Positions 7,564 to 12,689 of a stretch of 15,175 nt of DNA are shown piece by piece. Source of the stretch: Mucinivorans sp036654415 (GTDB taxonomy: Bacteria > Bacteroidota > Bacteroidia > Bacteroidales > Rikenellaceae). The notes beneath the pieces are model-generated. The model searched no databases. It saw nothing but the letters and a program-made list of their open reading frames with translations, and was not told the origin of the DNA. The stretch lies in NCBI GenBank assembly GCA_036654415.1, contig JAVVSB010000040.1, forward strand, positions 1-15,175. The letters are read 5' to 3'. Each line of letters begins with the position of its first letter. The stretch's first letter is position 1. Made by a program: the position numbers and the translations under genes.

Positions 7564-8928
7564 TTACATAAATTTTTTCAAAATGTTGATTTTTGATTTA
7601 TAGGGTGCGAATTTCACACCCAAATTAAATAGTGTCGTTGTGCGTACCACGGCTCTTTGGTGGCTAAAGGTGAGGAAGCTATTTAGGCCATGGTAGTTGC
7701 CAATGCCGCTGTCACCCACTCCGCCAAAGGGTAGGTTAGTATTGGCCACCTGCACCACCACATCGTTTATACAGACTCCTCCCGAGCGCGTGTTGGCTAT
7801 CACGAGGCCACTTGTGGCCCTGTTTTTGGTAAAACAGTAGATGGCTAAAGGGTGGGGCCGCTCATTGATAAAGTCGATTGCCGAGTCAATTTCTGAGAAC
7901 TCCACAATTGGCATTATGGGGCCAAAAATTTCCTGTTCCATCAGTTCCGACTTCATATCCACCTCCGTTAGTACAGTGGGGGCTATATAGTTCTGTTCCA
8001 AGTCCACTTGCCCTCCAATGGCAATGTTGCCGTTACTTAGTAGTTTGGCTAGCCGCTGGCAGTGTGTTCGTGAGATAATGCGTGGATAGTCTGGACTCAA
8101 TTTTGGTTCTGCCCCCCACTGCCTATTTATCTCTTTGGCCAAGAGTCTAAGTAGCTCTTTTTTGATACCCTCGTGCACTAAAAGGTAGTCTGGGGCCACG
8201 CAGGTCTGTCCTGCGTTTATGAATTTACCCCATACAATGCGCCTTGCAGCCATCTCAAGGTTGGCGTCGCTATCCACAATACATGGGCTCTTACCACCCA
8301 GCTCCAGGGTTATGGGTGTGAGGTTTTTTGCGGCACATTGCATCACGTGCTTTCCATAAGAGGCTCCGCCAGTGTAGAAAATATAGTCAAACTTTTCGGC
8401 CAAAAGTTCCTCCATCTTTTCTGTTGAAATGTCAGCCATGGCCACGTGGACAGAGTCGAAAGCAGCTTGGATTATTGTTTTTATTACCTCACTGGTATGG
8501 GCGGCCGTGGGCGATGGTTTTACCATTGCGCAGTTACCTGCGGCTATGGCTCCAATGAGTGGCGAGAAGAGCAGCTGAAAAGGGTAGTTCCATGGCGCAA
8601 TTATCAACACTACTCCATATGGTTGGTAGATAGTTTTGCTTTTTGAACCCATCAGCATTAGCGGTGTATGGTAGTGCTTGGGCCTCATCCACCTTCGCAA
8701 TTTGGCTACGACTCCAGTTATCTCTTTGAGCACAAGTCCTATCTCTGTGGCATAGCTTTCGGCTTCTGCTTTACGTAGGTCATTCCATAAGGCTTGGGTT
8801 ATTTGTGGCTCGTACAGACGGATTGTCGTGGCCAGTTTTTTCAGAGCCGCGATTCTAAAATCGTATGTCTGGGTTTTGTGTTCTGCAAAAAATAGCCTCT
8901 CCTTGGTGATGGCTGATTGTATGTCCAT
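7564..8928 (-). CDS. NAD(P)-dependent aldehyde dehydrogenase, ALDH3-like
   Basis: 454 aa from the ATG at 8926-8928. A 6-codon longer reading from a TTG at 8946 would overlap a perfect -7 promoter box (8944-8951), so the ATG is preferred. The enzyme oxidises aldehydes to carboxylic acids. Visible ALDH motifs: PWNYPFQLLFSPLIGAIAAGN (112-132) with Asn114, VKPSP (136-140), catalytic Glu209 in LELGGK, nucleophile Cys243 in GQTCVAPDY, and EIFGPIMPI. The roughly 450-residue length and the C-terminal hydrophobic/basic tail resemble class 3 (fatty or medium-chain/aromatic) ALDHs. A role in fatty aldehyde oxidation alongside the acyl-CoA ligase about 5 kb away is possible but only inference. Confidence 0.92.
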   Translation of the reverse strand: MDIQSAITKERLFFAEHKTQTYDFRIAALKKLATTIRLYEPQITQALWNDLRKAEAESYATEIGLVLKEITGVVAKLRRWMRPKHYHTPLMLMGSKSKTIYQPYGVVLIIAPWNYPFQLLFSPLIGAIAAGNCAMVKPSPTAAHTSEVIKTIIQAAFDSVHVAMADISTEKMEELLAEKFDYIFYTGGASYGKHVMQCAAKNLTPITLELGGKSPCIVDSDANLEMAARRIVWGKFINAGQTCVAPDYLLVHEGIKKELLRLLAKEINRQWGAEPKLSPDYPRIISRTHCQRLAKLLSNGNIAIGGQVDLEQNYIAPTVLTEVDMKSELMEQEIFGPIMPIVEFSEIDSAIDFINERPHPLAIYCFTKNRATSGLVIANTRSGGVCINDVVVQVANTNLPFGGVGDSGIGNYHGLNSFLTFSHQRAVVRTTTLFNLGVKFAPYKSKINILKKFM

Positions 8929-8943
8929 GGTGATAATATTTGA

Positions 8944-8951
8944 CAAAGGTA
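8944..8951 (-). promoter_or_regulatory. -7 promoter box of the aldehyde dehydrogenase
   Basis: On the minus strand this reads TACCTTTG, a perfect TAnnTTTG, 15 nt before the ATG at 8928. No TTTG is found 19-21 nt upstream, so the promoter is only half supported. It argues against the alternative TTG start at 8946. Confidence 0.5.
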
Positions 8952-8996
8952 GCCTTTTTTATTCTTTTTCACGTTGATATATCCAAAAGATATGTT

Positions 8997-9166
8997 TTAG
9001 AGGCTGTTTTAATTTGTTTTCAAAATTTTCTTACTGCTATTTTTGAGGCTATTTTTTCGATGATTTGCCGAGATAGTAGTGGACTACAGCTCAAAAATCA
9101 GCGGAAAAAGAGTACAAAAAGGGTGGTAATAAAATGCTGGAAAGAGATTGAAACAGCTTCTTAGTG
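8997..9166. repeat. Palindromic MITE-like repeat, copy 1 (long form, about 170 bp)
   Basis: The two ends are imperfect inverted repeats of each other. Aligning 8997-9045 with the reverse complement of 9115-9163 gives 36 of 49 matches without gaps, and weaker pairing continues toward the centre, so the whole unit can fold into a long hairpin. Its outer blocks recur near the right edge of the window: 8997-9044 matches 15030-15077 at 42 of 48, and 9118-9166 matches 15081-15129 at 42 of 49. A 73-nt middle part (9045-9117) is present here and replaced by 3 nt in the other copy. It lies between the EamA gene and the promoter of the aldehyde dehydrogenase. The minus-strand stop codon of the EamA gene (9161-9163) lies within it. 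No transposase is encoded. Confidence 0.75.
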
Positions 9167-9577
9167 CAAGATTATAATCATCGACCCTAGGCAGATAAAG
9201 ATTCCTCCGATTATAACTTTTGCACTAATTGGCTCCTTGAGGAAGATAAACGAGAAGAGAATTACCAGCACCACACTGAGTTTATCAACGGGGGCTACTC
9301 TCGAGGCATCGCCTGTTTGTAGGGCTTTGAAATAGAATAACCACGATAGGCCAGTGGCCACTCCCGAGAAGATAAGAAACAGCCAGCTTCTTCCATTTAT
9401 CTCTTTTATGGTTGCGCTTTGGTGGCTGATAAAGACGATACTCCAAGTGATAATAAGAATCACAACCGTGCGGATTGCTGTGGCAGTATTGGAGTTAACT
9501 TCGCGGAGTCCCACTTTGGCCAATATGGCTGTTATGGCGGCAAATAGGGCTGAGAGCAAGGCGTAATATTTCCACAT
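9161..9577 (-). CDS. Single-domain EamA/DMT-family membrane transporter
   Basis: 138 aa with about five hydrophobic helices (near 2-20, 33-53, 66-87, 97-116 and 119-137). This is one EamA unit, where most drug/metabolite transporters have two (about 300 aa). Visible EamA traits are the ALLSALFAAITAILAKVGL first helix, SGVATGLSWLFYFKALQTGDAS, then APVDKLSVVLVILFSFIFLKEP before the last helix. Half-size EamA proteins of this length are common and presumably work as dimers. The substrate is unknown. The gene stands alone with its own promoter (9600-9631). Its stop codon, and probably its last His codon, lie inside repeat copy 1. The closing helix appears complete, so this is not an obvious truncation. 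Confidence 0.88.
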   Translation of the reverse strand: MWKYYALLSALFAAITAILAKVGLREVNSNTATAIRTVVILIITWSIVFISHQSATIKEINGRSWLFLIFSGVATGLSWLFYFKALQTGDASRVAPVDKLSVVLVILFSFIFLKEPISAKVIIGGIFICLGSMIIILH

Positions 9578-9599
9578 AGTAACTAAATTTAAGTGGCTG

Positions 9600-9631
9600 C
9601 AAAGGTAGAAGCAAAAATTTTTAGGAGCAAA
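9600..9631 (-). promoter_or_regulatory. Bacteroidetes-type promoter of the EamA gene
   Basis: On the minus strand, TTTG (9628-9631) is followed after 20 nt by TACCTTTG (9600-9607). Both are perfect matches to the -33/-7 consensus. The -7 box ends 22 nt before the ATG at 9577. Confidence 0.75.
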
Positions 9632-9703
9632 AAAAATTGTTGTTCTACATAACTATCTTTAACTTTACACCGTTAAATATGTAATATACAAATTTAAAAC
9701 ATT

Positions 9704-9853
9704 ATGAAAACAGACGTTACCACAAACTTACCTGCAGAACAGGTATACCAAGCACCTACGGTAGAGGTGGTTGAACTCAAGGCTGAACACGGCATTGCCG
9801 CCTCTGCAGTCACAACCGAACGGATGGAAGAGGAGTCTAATAATGTATGGTAA
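9704..9853 (+). CDS. Small acidic peptide (49 aa) of a Bacteroidetes 'PxVEVxEL...GIAxS...W' type
   Basis: ATG at 9704, TAA at 9851-9853. The peptide begins MKTDVTTN, has the core APTVEVVELKAEHGIAASA, and ends in an acidic tail closing with NNVW. From memory, many Bacteroidales genomes encode 40-70 aa proteins with the same plan: Y.AP.VEV.EL..E.GIA.S followed by a variable acidic tail ending near a Trp. Their function is unknown to me. No signal peptide or membrane segment is visible. A second ORF starts inside its last codons. A possible promoter box, TATCTTTA (9654-9661, one mismatch), lies upstream, and a strong terminator lies at 10077-10109. The conserved pattern and the clean flanking signals are the evidence that this is a gene. 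Confidence 0.6.
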   Translation: MKTDVTTNLPAEQVYQAPTVEVVELKAEHGIAASAVTTERMEEESNNVW

Positions 9854-9942
9854 AAGAGAGTGCGGAGATTAAAAAGTCGCTGCTTCTGGTTGTGGTGATA
9901 ACCGCTGCTATGGTATGTAACGCTTACTGTATCATGATATGA
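9847..9942 (+). CDS. Putative 31-aa single-helix membrane peptide overlapping the upstream micro-ORF
   Basis: ATG at 9847, TGA at 9940-9942. The ATG lies in the sequence ATGGTAA, so it overlaps the last Trp codon and stop of the 49-aa ORF by 7 nt, an arrangement suited to translational coupling. The product has a charged start (MVKESAEIKKS) followed by a hydrophobic stretch of about 20 residues (LLLVVVITAAMV then CNAYCIMI) with two cysteines, so it could span the inner membrane once. It might also be the remnant of a longer secreted protein cut off by a stop. No family is recognised, and it could be a chance ORF. Confidence 0.35.
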   Translation: MVKESAEIKKSLLLVVVITAAMVCNAYCIMI

Positions 9943-10076
9943 TGGTGTACAGTGCGGATTGCAGTAGGTAAGGTGGTAGCCTAGCCATTGGAATTAACGC
10001 TCACAGCAACGCGACCAAATTAAAACGGCTTCTCCAATATAGCCAAATAATTAAGGTTAAATTTTACCTTCTTTTA
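9943..10076. other. Intergenic stretch, no gene seen, with a small palindrome
   Basis: No convincing ORF follows the 31-aa ORF; a 10-codon ATG frame starts at 9939 in an ATGA overlap. A near-perfect 18-bp palindrome with one mismatched pair, AAGGTTAAATTTTACCTT, lies at 10053-10070, immediately before the terminator. Its role is unknown. Confidence 0.4.
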
Positions 10077-10109
10077 AAAAAGCCTTAGGCGTACAGCTTA
10101 AGGCTTTTT
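10077..10109. terminator. Rho-independent terminator between micro-ORFs and glsA
   Basis: AAAAAGCCTTA (10077-10087) pairs perfectly with 10099-10109. The stem extends through one G-U pair and two G-C pairs to 14 bp, closed by a 5-nt loop (10091-10095). The A-run and T-run at the two ends make it functional in both directions. It terminates the plus-strand micro-ORF transcript and the minus-strand gadC-glsA transcript (glsA stop at 10134). Confidence 0.88.
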
Positions 10110-10133
10110 GTATTGTCACCACCGTACCAAAAT

Positions 10134-11099
10134 TTAGACAAATTCCACGGTGTCACCTCTAAAAATACTAACCCCAAAATTTTGGACTATGTACTTTATG
10201 GCCCCCTGGGCTCTGACTGAGTTTCCCGCCTTGTCCAAAGGGGGAGAGAAGGCGGCTATACCAAACCCACCGATGGGCATTGAGCCCATCACACCGCCCC
10301 CCACCCCCGTTTTTGCGGGTATCCCACTGGTGTACATCCAGTCGCCAGTATGTTCATAAAAGCCTACTGTGGCCATAAGTGACATTATCCTTTGGGCATA
10401 AGCCTCTGGAAAAACTTGCTGGTTGGTTATTGGGTTTCGGCCTCCGCCAGCAATGGTTGCCCCTACAATGGCTAACTGTTTGGTGGTGGTGCCCATCGAA
10501 CATTGGCGCGTGTACAACTCCAGCGACAGAGTTGGGTCGTCGTAGATTCTGTCGTAGTTTTTTAACAACCACGCAATACTGCGATTGTTGTAGTTGGTTT
10601 GAGACTCCGACTCATATAGCTCCTCGAGTAATACCAGTGGAGAGCCGCTTAGTTGAGCCATATTGTCGGTTATGGCTTTCCATTTCTTTAGGCTGTCACC
10701 CTGTGGCTCCACCATCGACACTGCTGCTATGGCTCCCGCATTGACCAGTGGTGTCGAGGGGTGCTCTTTTTCGAGTAAAATCGCCATTATCGAATTAAAG
10801 GGTAGTCCTGTGGCATCGGCCCCTATTTTACGTAATATCTTCTCGTCAGAACTCTGTTTCATGGCCAGAATAGCTGTGTGTACTTTGCTAATACTCTCCA
10901 CTCCGAACACGTAGTCGGTATCTCCAGCCTGGTATATCTCGCCCGTGGGCAACACCAAAGCAATGCCAAATAGGTCACTGTTGATATTGGCCAAAAAGGG
11001 GATGTAATTTGCATTAGCTCCTGCGCTAAGGCTTTTGAATTTGTCGTGAGCCTCTTGTAAAAGAGGTTCTAACGAACTTTTCTGAATAGTGTGTTTCAT
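10134..11099 (-). CDS. glsA: Glutaminase A
   Basis: 321 aa, close to the usual length of bacterial glutaminases (about 305-330). It hydrolyses L-glutamine to L-glutamate and ammonia in the cytosol. The serine-dependent active-site signature is visible: Ser69-x-x-Lys72 in GVESISKVH, then PLVNAGAI about 45 residues later, YNNRSIAWLLKNY, and the Gly-rich CSMGTTTKQLAIVGATIAGGGRNP and KTGVGGGVMGSMPIGGFGIAAFSPPLD segments near the C-terminus. It begins 9 nt after the gadC-like gene, so the two form an operon ending at the terminator at 10077-10109. Paired with a GadC-type antiporter, the likely role is glutamine-dependent acid resistance: ammonia takes up a cytoplasmic proton. A general nitrogen-metabolism role is the alternative. 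Confidence 0.95.
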   Translation of the reverse strand: MKHTIQKSSLEPLLQEAHDKFKSLSAGANANYIPFLANINSDLFGIALVLPTGEIYQAGDTDYVFGVESISKVHTAILAMKQSSDEKILRKIGADATGLPFNSIMAILLEKEHPSTPLVNAGAIAAVSMVEPQGDSLKKWKAITDNMAQLSGSPLVLLEELYESESQTNYNNRSIAWLLKNYDRIYDDPTLSLELYTRQCSMGTTTKQLAIVGATIAGGGRNPITNQQVFPEAYAQRIMSLMATVGFYEHTGDWMYTSGIPAKTGVGGGVMGSMPIGGFGIAAFSPPLDKAGNSVRAQGAIKYIVQNFGVSIFRGDTVEFV

Positions 11100-11108
11100 C
11101 TTTGTTCT

Positions 11109-12581
11109 CTATTTTTTTTGTATATCTTTTTCCCAATGGAATGGAGCAAAATCAGAGGCAGGGTCTTTCCATGAAGGTTTGCGCATGGCGTAGACTACAA
11201 ATGGGATGAGCACCATTAGCAAGGTGCCTCCGATAAGTACCCCAAACCAAGTGACGTTTGAAATCTGTCCCTCGAACATTGTTGGCATAATTAAGCTCAG
11301 CACAAAGGCCAGCAGCGACCCGCAGAATCCCACGCCACCCACTATCCAAATCAGAATGTTGTTACCACTGCCAATTGAGAATGGGCGTGCAGCCTTAGGC
11401 ATCGAATAGCGCAGATAGATGGCTGCGGCAAACATCAGAAGATACATTATCAAGTATAGTAGAATGGTTAATTGTGAGAGTATTTGATAGAACGATTGTA
11501 CCGAAGGCATTACCACAAAGAGTAACCCAAGTATGGTTACCAATCCGCCCTGCACGTAGAGTATGTTGCGTTGTACGCCAGCCTTGTTTGTCTTTTGGAA
11601 GAATGGTGGCAGATAACCTGCCTTACCTACGGTAAAGAGACCTCTCGAGGGGCCAGCAACCCACGTCAGCACTCCAGCCAGTACTCCAAAGCTCAGTGCC
11701 ACAGCCATTACAGGGCCTGCCCAACTTATCTTGAGATAGGTAAAATAGTTATCAAAACCCACCAGTAGCGATTGTGTGAGGTTGATTTTATCGGCTGGAA
11801 TCACAAAGCCCAGAGCGAATGTACCCAGAACAAAGATAGTTACCGTGGCCAGCGAGCCCATCAAAATAGCCTTTGGATAATTCTTTGTCGGATTGTCCAC
11901 CTGCATCACGTGTACCCCCATCATCTCCATGCCTGCATAGAAGAGGAATATGCCCGAGGCCAGCACTAAGTTGTCTAATTTAGTCAGGTCGGGGAAGAAG
12001 CTTTGAGACATGTCCATGTAGTTGTGCCCGCCAGTGGTGATATAGATGGCCCCAAAGAGAATAAGTAACCCTGCAGGAATTACGGTCCCCACTAAAGCCC
12101 CTATTTTTGAGACCTTACCGACCCAATCCATCCCCTTGAGCGAGATAAATGTGGCCCCCCAGTATATGGCTAGTACCACAATTAGCGTGAAGATTTTGTT
12201 GGACGATAGGGCTACATCGCTTACTGAGTTTGTGCCGATAAAGGCTAGTGACACAGCTCCAAAGGTGAGTACCGTTGGAAACCATATTGTGCTCTCTACC
12301 CATTGTAGAAAGATGGCCAAAAAGCCCACACGTTTGCCAAAGGCTTCGCCCACCCAACGAAATATCCCGCCCTCTTTAGTGGCGAACATAGAGGCTAGCT
12401 CGGCTGCCACCATAGCCGTTGGAATCAAAAATACTACTGCTGCAAAAAGATAATAGAAGGCCGAGGAGAGTCCGTATGTGGCCTCGGCTGGCAAGCCGCG
12501 AAGTGAAACTACTGCTGCCACATTCATGATGGCAAGGGTCAAAACACCGAGTTTCGTTACTGTTTTTGTTTGTTGTCCCAT
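11109..12581 (-). CDS. gadC: GadC-type glutamate/GABA antiporter (APC family)
   Basis: 490 aa inner-membrane protein with about 12 hydrophobic helices. The first helix (VLTLAIMNVAAVVSLRGLPAEA split over TM1) and the IFRWVGEAFGKRVGFLAIFLQW region resemble GadC and related amino acid:polyamine:organocation antiporters. GadC exchanges external glutamate or glutamine for internal GABA or glutamate during acid stress. The soluble C-terminal tail after the last helix is short (RKPSWKDPASDFAPFHWEKDIQKK). In E. coli GadC a longer C-terminal plug closes the channel at neutral pH, so pH gating may differ here (inference). The gene is followed after 9 nt by glsA. No gadB lies in the window. It is divergent from the TonB receptor; I see no confident promoter on its strand. 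Relatives with other amino acid substrates remain possible. Confidence 0.82.
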   Translation of the reverse strand: MGQQTKTVTKLGVLTLAIMNVAAVVSLRGLPAEATYGLSSAFYYLFAAVVFLIPTAMVAAELASMFATKEGGIFRWVGEAFGKRVGFLAIFLQWVESTIWFPTVLTFGAVSLAFIGTNSVSDVALSSNKIFTLIVVLAIYWGATFISLKGMDWVGKVSKIGALVGTVIPAGLLILFGAIYITTGGHNYMDMSQSFFPDLTKLDNLVLASGIFLFYAGMEMMGVHVMQVDNPTKNYPKAILMGSLATVTIFVLGTFALGFVIPADKINLTQSLLVGFDNYFTYLKISWAGPVMAVALSFGVLAGVLTWVAGPSRGLFTVGKAGYLPPFFQKTNKAGVQRNILYVQGGLVTILGLLFVVMPSVQSFYQILSQLTILLYLIMYLLMFAAAIYLRYSMPKAARPFSIGSGNNILIWIVGGVGFCGSLLAFVLSLIMPTMFEGQISNVTWFGVLIGGTLLMVLIPFVVYAMRKPSWKDPASDFAPFHWEKDIQKK

Positions 12582-12617
12582 GGTTGTAAAATTGTTTAAT
12601 GTTTAGTTGTGTTTTTT

Positions 12618-12660
12618 GGAAATAAAATTATGCAAAATGGGTGCCAGGATTTTTATTTCC
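12618..12660. promoter_or_regulatory. Dyad GGAAATAAAA-N23-TTTTATTTCC between divergent gadC and TonB receptor
   Basis: A perfect 10-bp inverted repeat: 12618-12627 and 12651-12660, separated by 23 bp. It lies between the divergent starts (12581 minus, 12690 plus). The right half-site overlaps where the -33 element of the receptor promoter would lie (TTTT at 12651-12654, 19 nt before the -7 box). This is a candidate regulator site for one or both genes. AT-richness raises the chance of coincidence. Confidence 0.35.
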
Positions 12661-12673
12661 GTATAAAACTTTT

Positions 12674-12681
12674 TAACTTTG
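12674..12681 (+). promoter_or_regulatory. -7 promoter box of the TonB-dependent receptor
   Basis: TAACTTTG is a perfect TAnnTTTG and ends only 8 nt before the ATG at 12690, so the mRNA would be almost leaderless. The -33 partner is weak (TTTT at 12651-12654, 19 nt spacing). The box excludes the longer GTG reading from 12609, which lies upstream of the expected transcription start. Confidence 0.5.
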
Positions 12682-12689
12682 GTATAGAT

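Noticed and set aside
8929..8946. TTG start for the aldehyde dehydrogenase
   Set aside because: It overlaps the -7 box at 8944-8951; the ATG at 8928 is the better start.
8940..9164. 74-aa plus-strand ORF between the aldehyde dehydrogenase and EamA genes
   Set aside because: It lies almost entirely inside palindromic repeat copy 1 and the promoter of the aldehyde dehydrogenase; its frame is not kept in copy 2, which lacks 70 nt of the centre.
9161..9577. EamA gene as a truncated pseudogene cut by the repeat
   Set aside because: 138 aa is a normal size for single-domain EamA proteins, the final helix is complete, and the promoter is intact.
10053..10070. 18-bp near-palindrome as a second terminator
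   Set aside because: AT-rich, has no loop as an RNA hairpin and no T-run directly after it; kept only as a note within the intergenic entry.
12046..12453. 135-aa plus-strand ORF
   Set aside because: Shadow of the gadC-like gene on the opposite strand; the product shows no recognisable domain or membrane pattern.
12609..12689. GTG start giving the TonB receptor 27 extra N-terminal residues
   Set aside because: A perfect -7 promoter box lies downstream of it, and the internal ATG at 12690 begins a normal signal peptide.
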